Of a stretch of DNA of 32,845 nucleotides, positions 23,767-32,845 are shown in pieces. Both the position numbers and the translations under genes were made by a program. Location of the stretch: NCBI GenBank assembly GCA_001179505.1, contig CDMY01000475.1:36642-69486 (forward strand), in the 5' to 3' direction. The stretch is from Vitrella brassicaformis. Its lineage: Eukaryota; Sar; Vitrellaceae. The stretch's first letter is position 1, and each line of letters begins with the position of its first letter. The notes beneath the pieces are model-generated. The model had not been told where the DNA came from and did no database searches. It was given only the letters and a program-made list of their open reading frames with translations.

Positions 23767-26253
23767 TCACAGTGCCGATGTGTCCACAGAAAAGTCATTG
23801 GCACTCATCTGGTCGATGCGACTCAACACCTGCGCACAAGCCACACACACACGCATGGAGCAGCTCCATGCACAAGTATCTTTCCCCATGCTCACTCACC
23901 TGGCCCATTCTGTTGAGCTCTCCGAGTGTCTGCTGCTGTCTTGCGATCTCCTCCACCTCTTCCTTGGACATCGGGCCGGCGCGCTGGCTCAGCTGCTGCA
24001 CTGACTGCTGGTGGATGGCGGCCAAAGCAGCCGCATTTGGCTGCACACACACGGCCAGCCAACAGAGAGGATGGTATATGATTCGTCGTGGTGGGCATAG
24101 GTATGCATTTCTCACCGCCATGTAGTTGGCTGATGTGTCGGGGTATGCTGCCGTGACGGTCTCGCCCATTTCCCTGACACTCTTCTTGACGGGCAGCCCC
24201 GCCGCCCGCCGGGCCTCCTGCTCGTCGAGCTCCGCCTGCTTCTGACGCACAGTGTGCTCCATCTGGGCTGCCTGCCACATACCCTGGGACTGATAGATAG
24301 ACACATACACACACAGGCAGGGAGAGGGAGGGGGGAATGTGCGTTCGATCCATCTGTTGGCGTGGGTTTGGTCTGTTTGTTGTGTGTGGGAATGTTACCG
24401 CAGCGCCGCCGATTGTGTCCTGTATGTTTGTGAGTCGGCGATCGACGGCCGCGTCAAAGTCCTTCTTGAGATCCTTGTCGTCACTTCTCTGAGCCCTGCA
24501 TGGACGCGATGGAGAGGGGAAGGAGAGATGCGCGTGGGTTGGTGTCTGTGCTGTGTGATGGTGTGTTGTGTTGTGTTACCTGGGGTTTGGGTTGTCGTAT
24601 GCCCATTTGACAGTGATCATCTCGTCTTTCCTGTCGAGCCACTGATCCATCATGGCCACCTTGGCGAACTCGGCCGCAGCCCTGACGACCCAACCCCACC
24701 CCCCACACACACAGACAGACAGGCCATGGCAAATGGATGGATGGATGTATGGGTGTGGATAAGTGAGTGAGGGCGTGCAAGTGCTACCCACCTGTATTCG
24801 TATTCGACGAATGCGATGTTCTTGTTGGGGATGACGCGCATATGGACAATGGGACCTGCAGACAGACAGTACACACCACAGTCAGTTATGAAGGGGCTTT
24901 AGGTCCGTTCGTTCATTCACTGCCCCCCGACTCACTCACCCCACATGGAGAAGTTCCGCCTGACGCTCTCCTCCAAGACGGCATACCCATCAGGGAGGCC
25001 ACTGACATAAACAAACAAACAAACACACACACGTGAATGAGAAACCTATATGCTCATCCCTCCCTCGCTCCCTGGCTCCCCGATGAGCTGAGCTACCCAC
25101 CCACCGGTCCATTTTGAGGTCTCCGATGAAGAGCGTCCTGCAGTCCTTCTCAAAGGTCCCCACACCGCCCATATCGTCGCGGTGCTTCATGTGCCGCTCG
25201 CGCCCGAAGATGTCGTGAGTGTTGTCCAGGTGCTGGTTGTCCTCGCGGGTCGGCACACGGTGGTAGTACCGGCACTCGCGGCCCAACATGCAGCAACCCT
25301 ACACACAGACAGACAGACAGGCAGGCAGGCGACACCATAACATGGGGGCATTGTGGCTGGGTGAGAGATTGGATGGGTATCCCATTCCGCGTACCCTGGC
25401 GAAGTAGTAGCAGAAGGCCGGGAATTCGGTTTCGGGCTGCGTGTCGGCCTTGGTCCAACCAGAGTCACTGAGCAGACACACAGATGGGTTCATATGCTGG
25501 CCTGGCTTGGCGCGCTGCGTGGGTGCGGTGCGGTGCGCACGTGTATGGGTTGCATCTGGTGGAGGCCGGCTCGCGTTCCTTTCGGTCGAAGCGGTCGCTT
25601 GCGTACTTGCCGTACCAGATGTTGTAGTCCTCAGCACCTGAATCATTGCACCATCATACACACATAAGTGGCCACATGCAGGCTGGCTGGCTGGCTGGCT
25701 GTGCCTGTCGTTCTCTCTCCCTCGCCCTCTGCCTCTCCCTCCTCTGCCCACCCACCCACCTTGTGTGTACGAGTATTTCTTGAACTCTGCCTGCGCCTGC
25801 TTCCTGGCAGGCCTGCCCAGCTGCGCCGCGGTGGGTATCCTTTCGTACTCGAGCACAATGGGATCATATCGGTACTTGGACTCGTAGTCGGCATCGGCAG
25901 CGTCGTCCTTCTTCCTCTTCTTGCCCCCACCCTGCTCGTCGTCCCCAGACGCCGACACGTGGCCTGCCGTCGGCTCACCAGCAGCAGCAGCATCTGACCA
26001 ACAGAGAGCGGATGAATGGCAGTGTGTCTCATGCATCAAGCCTTCCTGCGTGATGCCATCTCTCACCTGCCGGTTTCTCGCCCTCTCCCGTTGCCTCAGT
26101 GGGCTGTCCATTGGCTGTGGGTGGCGCCTCTGGATCTGTCCATGACATCTCGCCTGTGGCGACGTTGTAGAAGTAGGGATTCTGGCTGTTGGGGTCGACG
26201 AACTGCACCCAGAGCGGCTTGGCAGCTCCCGTCATCGACGGATCCTCTGACAT
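23767..26253 (-). CDS. CWC2: Pre-mRNA splicing factor CWC2/RBM22-like with N-terminal WW domain
   Basis: CWC2/RBM22 contacts the U6 snRNA and intron in the activated spliceosome and links the NTC complex to the catalytic core. Twelve exons: 26253-26067, 25993-25760, 25637-25541, 25467-25395, 25298-25105, 25001-24940, 24855-24792, 24681-24580, 24495-24399, 24289-24116, 24040-23900, 23829-23767. All phases agree, giving 495 residues. The N-terminus has a WW domain (LWVQFVDPNSQNPYFYN, then EMSWTDPEAP). The CWC2 core follows: NIWYGKY, STRCNPYTDSGWTKAD, the CCCH finger FCYYFARGCCMLGRECRYYH (C-x7-C-x5-C-x3-H), HRDDMGGVGTFEKDCRTLF, and an RRM from TLFIGDLKM to NIAFVEYEYR and ITVKWAYDNPNP. The tail is Gln/Ala/Glu-rich and helical. 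The exon-10 acceptor is ambiguous by 6 bp. Nuclear. Divergent from the BTB gene. Confidence 0.93.
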
Positions 26254-26492
26254 GGCGGAAAATCGAATGGATGGGGACGGTCAACAACAGACTGCTGCTA
26301 ATAGACTTCCCAGAAGCCAAAGCTGGCCTCAGAAGCTCTGCGCGCTTAGCTCAGAGATGTGCGAGCTTTTCCCCTCCTGATGGCCCTTTTTTCCCTACTG
26401 GCCTACCAGGCAGTGCACCCCACCACGGTCAGCAAATACAACTGTCACTTGCCCATGAATCGTTGCTGATCTGTGTGTGTTGATCTCTGCAG
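26254..26492. promoter_or_regulatory. Divergent promoter region (CWC2 / BTB gene)
   Basis: The start codons are 239 bp apart. TGATCTCTGCAG lies directly before the BTB ATG and looks like a splice acceptor, so the + gene may have a non-coding first exon in this interval. Confidence 0.45.
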
Positions 26493-27251
26493 ATGACGAG
26501 CTTCGTGCGTTTGAATGTCGGCGGTCGTGAGTTCAGTGTGGCGAAGTCCACGTTGTCACGCCACCCCGACACGCTGCTGGGGCAGCTGGTGACCAACGAG
26601 TCGACGGCCGAATACCAGCAGATCCAGCAAGGCCAGCCCGTCTTCATCGACGCCGACCCCTCTCTCTTCCCCTGTGTGGTCGACTACTACCGACACGGCA
26701 CGCCGATACTCATCGACAGCTCAGTCGACAAACGCAAGCTGATGCGCGAGATGCGATTCTTCGGAATCAACGTCAGCCAGAGTGATATGGAGATGTCGGA
26801 AGAAGACCAAGCACTGCAAAAGGACGGGGTGGCTCGACGGATGGCTAACAAGATCGCATATGCAATCCTGGGTCGCGTGCCCCGTCCAACACCCCCCAAC
26901 AGTACATACGTTCGGAGCCTTCAGGACCACGTTGTCGCCGCGTGTGAGTGGGTGGGGCCTGATGCGGACTGGCTGAAGGTGGTCAGCTCGAAGGATGACG
27001 TACATCTGATCAAGCATTCCATTCTGATCGGAATGGTGTCTGAGGAGCTTGACAAGATGATTGCGCCCAAGTATAGGTCAAATGTGATTTTTCATTGGGA
27101 GCCGAAGATGCACGATCACTTTTATATGGAGGTGAAGTTCTTGACGGTACGTGCGTCTGTCTGCACCTCACGAGTGCCGGGCCACACGCCAACGATCAAA
27201 GGATGTGTGTATTGTTTGCGTTGTTTGCCGTGCTCTCAGAATGAGGTGTGA
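26493..27251 (+). CDS. BTB/POZ T1-domain (KCTD-like) protein
   Basis: The protein opens with VRLNVGGREFSVAKSTL, then RHPDTLLGQLV, FIDADPSLFPCVVDYYRHG and LMREMRFFGI. This is the full potassium-channel tetramerisation (T1) type BTB fold over residues 1-100. Such proteins often act as oligomeric adaptors for Cullin-3 ubiquitin ligases. There are no membrane segments, so it is not a channel. Residues 110-218 (for example DHVVAACEWVGPDADW and NVIFHWEPKMHDHFYMEV) are unrecognised. Exon 1 is 26493-27146. A tiny last exon from 27240 adds Asn-Glu-Val and a TGA, giving 221 residues. An alternative donor at 27246 could lead to further exons, so the 3' end is uncertain. Confidence 0.85.
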   Translation: MTSFVRLNVGGREFSVAKSTLSRHPDTLLGQLVTNESTAEYQQIQQGQPVFIDADPSLFPCVVDYYRHGTPILIDSSVDKRKLMREMRFFGINVSQSDMEMSEEDQALQKDGVARRMANKIAYAILGRVPRPTPPNSTYVRSLQDHVVAACEWVGPDADWLKVVSSKDDVHLIKHSILIGMVSEELDKMIAPKYRSNVIFHWEPKMHDHFYMEVKFLTVRASVCTSRVPGHTPTIKGCVYCLRCLPCSQNEV

Positions 27252-27633
27252 GTATGTTCGTTGCCCTCTCAGCGAAGAGCTGATCCTTCTATTGCACCCC
27301 CGTGTCCATAGATATTCGGTGCGTGTCTTTCCATATGTGTGCCTTTTCTGACTCAGCAGACGACCAGGCAGGCCCAGGGGACTGGTCTGCCGTGCACTTT
27401 GCCTGCACCACACAGCAGCGAGTTATGTGTCTCTGTGGGTGATGGCGATTGTGTGTTGCCTGTTTAGACTGTGCGTGTGCAAGAGCTACATGCATTCGTT
27501 GTTTCATGCAATGAGTGTTCGTGTGTGCCTGAAGTACGAATGTAGCCACTGGGAAGGAATCCAGAGACGTTAACGTTCGCCCAACCGTCCCAGCCGGATT
27601 TACCTGTGTGGCGAGGTTTAGCTCTATCTTTCC
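27252..27633. other. Intergenic region
   Basis: No gene is supported in about 380 bp between the BTB and U-box genes, which lie in the same orientation. It must hold the BTB 3' end and the U-box promoter. An extra 3' exon of the BTB gene cannot be excluded. Confidence 0.5.
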
Positions 27634-28865
27634 ATGGCGTCGGTGTTTCAGCTGTCCATCCCATGTGTTGAGGCCACCCTCCACGCATGGACCAACGACA
27701 TCTCCTCGTCCGTCCCCTCGTTCGTCCCACGCTGCGCCCTCACCGGCTCCATCCCCTCCCGGCCCTGCATGACACGCAACAACACCTATGACGCCCCAGC
27801 CATCGAAGACTACATTAACACATGTGTAAGCAGCTGTTCCCTCCGCACACATGGCACGGAAGAAATGGAGGCTCGGAATGGCTGTGTGGGGGGTGATGCA
27901 GGGCAGCTCGCCCATGACGTCCATGCCCCTCAAACTGAGCGACCTTCGTCCCGACCACACGGCTCGTCGGGTCATCCAGTGCTGGGCGGTGGAGGAAATG
28001 GGCAAGCAGGGCATCGCCACTTCATACGCACCACCCGGCTTCCCCAACGTGGCGGGGCCGTGGCAGCCGTCCAGGGACCATGGCAGCGAGGCCGTGGTCT
28101 CGCCTGCGGTGCGTCGGCGTCTGATGGGGGATGAGTGGGTGTCGCCGGAGCCGTATGGGTATCCGGCTGAGTTTGGGGGTAAGGGGGGTAAGGGCGGGGA
28201 GGGGCTGCTGGGACCGGTGCCGACAAGGGGGCTGACGGGAGATGGGGCTGGGCTGCTGGGACCTGCGCCGGCCAAAGACACAAAGGAGGACGGCAAGGCA
28301 GGTACGCAGGCGGTCGGATGGATGGATGGATGGATGGATGGAAGGACGGTTGGTGTGGATGTGCGTCGTTTGTTGTCTGTACATTGGTGTGTGTGGTCAG
28401 GTGTAAGTGTTGGTGATGGTTTCTCTCCTGCCGCTGAAGAACTACACGGCATGCACCACAACCACAATAGTTTCAATAAGGGTACATGTGCCCATACATG
28501 TGATCCCCTTTGGCCTGCGTTGCGTTGCATCCACCACCCGTCACCTTTCAGGTCGTTCCATCCGCCAGGGCCGACACAAGGGCGCCACCCTCGCCGCCAA
28601 GCACCCCATGTACCAACACCAGCAGCACAAGCACAACACCCACATCCAGGACGCCAATCGCAGTGCACCAGCGGCACCGCCATTCGGCAGTCTGTTCGGT
28701 GGGGGAGGCAAGGAGAGTAAGGCTGCTGGTGCTGGCGGTGGTGGGGGTGGCATCTTCGGGTCGGCGGCTGGTGGGTCTGGTAGCGGGTGCTCGAGCGCTG
28801 GTGTGGGGAGCAGCATCAGCAGCATATTCGGAGAGGGTGAGCTGGATACCGATTCATTCATGTGA
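27634..28865 (+). CDS. U-box domain protein (putative E3 ubiquitin ligase)
   Basis: Four exons (27634-27825, 27902-28301, 28401-28481, 28552-28865) in agreeing phase give 328 residues. Residues 30-95 match the U-box, a RING-like E2-binding fold without zinc ligands. The order is a PRCALTGSIPSRPCMT first loop, NTYDAPAIEDYI, then SPMTSMPLKLSDLRPDH and the closing helix ARRVIQCWAVEE. The U-box spans the exon 1-2 junction, which supports that splice. Downstream, residues about 100-200 are Pro/Gly-rich with GLLGP repeats. A His-rich segment (LHGMHHNHNSFNKG) is followed by a Gly/Ser-rich tail with two IFG-type motifs. No substrate-binding repeats such as ARM or WD40 are seen, so substrate and partner are unknown. 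Confidence 0.8.
28316..28342. repeat. (GGAT)n tetranucleotide repeat in intron
   Basis: About six GGAT units lie in intron 2 of the U-box gene. Confidence 0.9.
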
Positions 28866-29484
28866 CCTGTGATGGCTCTCATCAATGTGTGTGCGTTGTG
28901 TGTTCGTGTCTGCCTGCCGTCGATTAGGTGTGTCGTTGTCATCCATCGCTGTGCCGACTGTATTTCGCTTCACGGGCGCCGACACACAGGGGGGGAGTGG
29001 TGCAGCGCTGAATGGCATGCAGAACGGCACCACATAGCTGTCGGCATGAGTATCGACACTTGGTATTGTGCATGCGCTCGCGTGATGGCTGGGGGGAGAA
29101 GTGTGTGCCGGGTTGTGGGAGGGCAGGGAGGGGCCATTCATTGTTTGTTTCAGACCGACACTTTTTGCTGCTTTGCTGTGTTGACTTTGACTGACTGCCT
29201 GGCTGATACGATACGTCACCTCCCGTGTGCGCCTGTCCGTCCGTATGACCTATGAAAGAATGTCGTGCCTACCTACCTAAACGGCATAACAAACCAAACC
29301 TTCGCCCTCTCTCGTACTGGAAAAAGCCTGGCCAAATCCCTCACCTCTGCTCTCCCTTCCCACACACTAATCATTCACACACACACACACACACAATACA
29401 CGAAGAGACCGACCGCAAAAACACCAAAAACGCCAATCCTGCTTGCCCGTCTGCCGATTCATGTCTGTATCAGCATCAGTCAAG
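28866..29484. other. Tail-to-tail intergenic region
   Basis: About 620 bp lie between the U-box and SET genes. There is a (CA)n run near 29377-29395 and no supported gene. Confidence 0.55.
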
Positions 29485-31298
29485 TCAGCCAGTGGCTTGG
29501 CCAGGGGAGAGAGTAGGTCGGGGAGGCCGGAAGGGCGTGAAATCGGCCTCATACCGCGAGCTTTCGTTGCCCTCCCCGGGCAGCTGGCCCCCTCTTTCTG
29601 GGTAGCCCAGTATCTTGAACAGCTGCCGTCGCGTCCACTTGGCAATGAGCTTGACGGCCGCACTGTGGACGGGGTCGCTCAGGTCGATGTTAGGCACGGT
29701 GAGCTTCAGCTCATCGAGCAAGGGTGTCTCCATGGCCCTCACATTCTCCACCGCCCACGCACAGTCAATGGCGAGGGGGTCCTCTATGGCGGCCGCTCGG
29801 GAGGGGAAATGGCGGTCAGCATAGTCCTTGACACGGTCCTCCAGAAACTCGATCGTGCCCAGACGGAAGGCCGCCTCTTCTTCGGCGTGCTCGGCGGCCA
29901 CGGGGGGCAGAAACCCGTATTGGGCGATGTATCCCTCCTCACCTCCCCAGAGGCCGTAGTCGTGGCTGAGAGGCACACCTGCCGCGATGGGGCCCGAGGC
30001 ACCGATGAGGACCATCTGTGTGTCGTCCTCGTCACCCTTGTCATCCTCGTCAGTATCAGCAGAGATGAATTGGACGTTGGGCGAGTGGTGGTGGTTGACC
30101 ATGTCGAACAGGGGCACGAGGGCGGGCACCGCGGCGCCGATTGTGGGGTGGTTGACCTTGACCGATCGCGTCACCGCCAGACGGTGAACGGCATTGTACT
30201 CTGCCTCGCTGAACTCCAGCTACAGACAGACACACACCGCACAACACAGGCAGCACAGACAGACAGGTGGGTGGGAATGCGCACACACAGACACAAGATC
30301 CATCTGGTGAGTGAGTACCTGAGATCGCTTGTCTGCCGGCAGTGCCTTGAGTAGCGCCGATATGCGGCCGTAACAGATCTGGTCGATGAGCTGCAGCATC
30401 GACACAGCATGCTGCAGTCCCTTCCCCTGCCCCGGAGTCCAGGGCATCATCTCCCGGGGCCAATCAGCCTGCGTACATTTACACACATACACAGGCACGT
30501 CCACACGCGGACCCGCCGAACCCATTGTTGTCTAGATCATACTGGCAGGATGGGTGGGTCGGGAAGAGACTCCAGGTAAGGCCGATAGAAGGAGGAAGTG
30601 GTGTTGCGCAGCTCATACAGCAGGGCAATCGTCAGCCTGCATATCACATACACACACACATCAGTTGGCCTGTCTGTCTCTGTAAGGCTGCCTGCATGAC
30701 TGCATGACTGCCTGCCTGCGTCCACACAAAAGACGTCACGTGTACATACCGTGCGTCCCATGTTTGGGTGGTGAGCTCCTCCATCAGGGCACTGTCACCG
30801 CTTGCCTTAGCCACATCCGCCACACCCGCGGCCAGCGGGGTGCTCATGAACTGCTCGTCATCCGCGCCGCACACACGAGTGAAACTGTGGGTGTGGTGTC
30901 AGCCAGTCAGTCAGCCAGCCAGGCATGCGGCCGCCCTTAATCCTTACGTGATGCAGAGTTTCAGAGGAATCTCCGCCCACACCTCTCCGTCGGCCAGAGG
31001 CTCCACAGCCACCAAACCTGCACCACATCCATCCGCCCATCCTTCCCGTGAATGGGCGGATGTCAGCCCGGCTACCCCCTCATCCATTTTGCCCGCTCTG
31101 ACCTCTGATGACTTCGTTGGCGTCATCTGACGGCTCGTTCTGTATCTGCACCTTGTTCACCTTGCCTCCGTGGCCCTCCACCCACTGCACGAGCTGGGGC
31201 TCCATGGCCACGAAGGACGCAGCACGGCCGGACGGCAGCAGCTGTGTGACGATGAGTGGTAGAAGGAGGATGGCAAAGGCAGATCCGACCATGGCCAT
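29485..31298 (-). CDS. SET-domain protein methyltransferase (SETD3/Rubisco-LSMT-like)
   Basis: This class uses S-adenosylmethionine to methylate Lys or His on mostly non-histone proteins. Exons: 31298-31103, 31017-30948, 30884-30750, 30636-30543, 30468-30319, 30219-29485; 459 residues with agreeing phases. Class signatures are GLVAVEPLADGEVWAEIPLKLCIT-type N-SET sequence, LTIALLYE...YRPYLESLP, the cofactor-binding motif LVPLFDMVNHHHSPNVQF, and PLSHDYGLWGGEEGYIAQYGF, where the usual SYG reads DYG but the Tyr remains. A C-terminal Rubisco-LSMT-type substrate domain is plausible. The chosen ATG (31298) precedes a hydrophobic segment (MVGSAFAILLLPLIVTQLLP), suggesting a signal or membrane anchor. 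An upstream exon 31684-31425, joined by a GC-AG intron to 31350, would extend this to 563 residues in frame and make the segment internal. Confidence 0.82.
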
Positions 31299-31424
31299 TT
31301 GGTCTTCAGAAGCTTGTGGTTTCAGCCCGAAGTAGACCAGATGCCGTCGACTGCATGAACGCATGTCAATCACACAGAAGAGCATTTTGATCGTGTTTTC
31401 ACGTCATCCAAATCATGGACTTGC

Positions 31425-31684
31425 CTTTTTCGAAGCTGAGCCTTCCTCGTCGCCCCTTCCACCTCTTTTTCCCTTGTCAGAGGCTGCGAGTGTTGGGGTA
31501 GATCCCGCCGTGTAATGCAACTGCATGCTGAGAACCCTGAGCACTCCGAACTGTCCCTCCTTCTCGTGAACCGTCCCTCTGGCTCATCTGTTGCCTTAAC
31601 GGGCAACGACAGCGATCCTCCACAGCCACTCTCATCTACCGACATGGGCGCAGCAAATCGTTCTGGCTGTCGCTGCTGAGCCAA
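31425..31684 (-). CDS. Possible first coding exon of the SET gene
   Basis: An ATG at 31684 opens 86 codons (MAQQRQPERFAAP onwards, Ser/Arg/Glu-rich, disordered). The exon ends at AAAAAG followed by GCAAGT, a perfect GC-type donor. A CAG acceptor at 31353-31351 continues in the same phase into residues leading to the hydrophobic segment of the SET protein. No homology supports it. It could instead be non-coding leader. Confidence 0.35.
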
Positions 31685-31822
31685 AGATCTGCCCAGATCT
31701 TCGTCACCCCATCGTCCATTCGACCTCCCTCGGTCTTCCCTCAGACCCCCACACTCGCCGCTCGACTCCCGTCGACTCCCCTCGCCTCCTGACCAAGCTC
31801 CGCCACGAGATCTACGATCACC
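31685..31822. other. Spacer upstream of the Gag-like frame
   Basis: A C/T-rich 138 bp just before the ATG at 31823. If the element is an LTR retrotransposon, an LTR and primer-binding site should lie here or further left, but I could not identify either. Confidence 0.4.
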
Positions 31823-32845
31823 ATGAGCGACTACATCAAGCTCAGCACCAGCGATGTACCAACCTTCTCCGGAGATGAGAAGGACTACCCTGATTGGGTA
31901 CGGTGCTTCCGCACCATGCTGGGGTTCGAGGAATCGGCCCTACTGCGGGACACGGCGCTCGATGAGCACGTGCCTATCTCGATGCAGCAGACGAAGCTCG
32001 AGGAGCTTCTGACGCGTGAGCAGGAGATCGAGGACAAGGTCATCACCGCCGAGTATACCAAGGAGGCCAAGGAGGGAGAGCTGAAGCAGATGCACAAGCA
32101 GCAGGAGAAGCTGAGGGCATCCATTCAAGCGGCCAAGCGGCTTTACACGCTGCTCGCCTTCGCCTGTAAGAACAGCTCCGCCAAGTACATCCTCGAGCAA
32201 TACGAGGAGGGCGTCAAGGACACCTACGACGAGTTCGACGGTGTGCTGGCCTTCAAGAGGCTCAAGGCAAAGATGGAGTCCAACCCCGCCTTCGCCGAAT
32301 TCTCAGCGTAACGTGAGTTCGACGCGTTCGCCTGGGACCTCAAGAAGTCGGCCCTGGACAACAACGCCGAGTTCAAGCGTCTGGCTGGCAAGGTCAATGC
32401 GCAGAAGGAGGTGCTCACGGCCACAGCGCTCAAGCACGCCTACATCAAGGTGGTGCCGACAGCCTACAAGCTGCCGATCAGCGAGAAGATCATCAAGAGC
32501 AACGTCACCCTCGACGACGCCATGGAGAGGGTGCGCAAGCTCAAGACAGCTGCAGCGATGATCAGGGCATCGCCTGGGCAAGACGCGAGTATGGGCGTCG
32601 GTGCGGCCACCACGCCAATGGACGTCGACGAGGGCGCAAGGGCGGCCAGTGATGGTGAATCCATCAACTGCAAGTACTGCCTCAACGACGGCCACCACCA
32701 CTCGGACTGCAAGCGGCTGACGCACGACAACATGATGTACGGCATCACCCTCTTCCCGAGCAGCCACCGCATGAAGCGCGCTGCAGAGCTGCTCAACAGC
32801 CACCTCGAAGAGGTCGAGCGCAAGGAGAAGGAGCGAGTTATCAAG
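31823..32845 (+). mobile_element. LTR-retrotransposon Gag-like reading frame with in-frame stop, truncated by window edge
   Basis: The first part (31823-32311, 162 codons) opens with a Gag-like N-terminus (PTFSGDEKDYPDWVRCF), as in copia/gypsy-type Gag proteins. A charged Glu/Lys/Gln-rich helix (about residues 60-115) follows. A TAA at 32309-32311 interrupts it, but the same frame continues open to the end of the window. That second part includes a helical region and a CCHC zinc knuckle near 32669-32710 (C-x2-C-x4-H-x4-C, CKYCLNDGHHHSDC), the usual nucleic-acid-binding end of Gag. There are no introns, unlike the host genes. Protease, integrase and reverse transcriptase would be beyond the edge. 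The TAA may be a disabling mutation or a recoding point. The element class is inferred. Confidence 0.7.

Noticed and set aside
27246-27470. Extra 3' exon of the BTB gene starting near 27359
   Set aside because: It is phase-compatible, but its translation is irregular and has no family support. The short NEV end is simpler.
31491-31500. TGTTGGGG as a possible LTR start upstream of the Gag-like frame
   Set aside because: No matching CA end, inverted terminal sequence or primer-binding site could be found, and the second LTR would be outside the window.

Overview
The window is nuclear DNA from an intron-rich, gene-dense, GC-rich unicellular eukaryote. Nearly every gene is split into 2-13 exons by short introns (mostly 60-150 bp) with GT-AG borders. 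Many introns carry (TG)n, (TGTC)n or (GGAT)n simple repeats. Spliceosome, peroxisomal, U-box and SET-domain genes rule out a prokaryote. The compact layout, intron style and dually acylated kinase-type N-termini would suit a photosynthetic alveolate such as a chromerid (for example Vitrella). That taxonomic guess is inference only. I built the exon models by hand, from reading-frame continuity across splice sites and from family alignment.

Layout, left to right: (1) 99-1337 (+), 3' part of a PH-domain protein; (2) 2450-4992 (-), peroxisomal acyl-CoA oxidase with a PTS2-like N-terminus; (3) 5157-8185 (+), monofunctional glutamate 5-kinase with a PUA domain; (4) 8523-9382 (-), DUF192 protein with a signal peptide; (5) 9472-10401 (+), unrecognised membrane or secreted protein; (6) 10530-13284 (-), MGC-start (probably acylated) Ser/Thr kinase; (7) 13504-15168 (+), NAD-dependent formate dehydrogenase; (8) 15987-19515 (+), N-myristoylation-type pseudokinase; (9) 20391-23363 (+), Cys-rich unknown protein whose last two exons are copied from gene 8; (10) 23767-26253 (-), splicing factor CWC2/RBM22 with an added WW domain; (11) 26493-27251 (+), BTB/T1 (KCTD-like) protein; (12) 27634-28865 (+), U-box protein; (13) 29485-31298, or to 31684 with an extra upstream exon (-), SET-domain methyltransferase; (14) 31823 to the window end (+), retrotransposon Gag-like reading frame with an in-frame TAA.

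Genes largely alternate in strand. That gives four tight head-to-head pairs (2/3, 4/5, 6/7, 10/11) with 89-239 bp between start codons, and several tail-to-tail pairs. The genes are mostly unrelated housekeeping functions: fatty-acid beta-oxidation, proline synthesis, formate oxidation, splicing, ubiquitination and signalling. They do not form a pathway.

The most unusual feature is an apparent exon-shuffling event. Exons 6-7 of the pseudokinase gene, their intron and a 95-bp block of its 3' flank recur at the 3' end of the next gene. The copied exon enters that gene in the same splice phase. About 1.7 kb encoding the rest of the kinase domain is missing from the copy. Also notable are two or three probable GC-AG introns, a kinase intron that fits no canonical donor, and the WW-CWC2 fusion.
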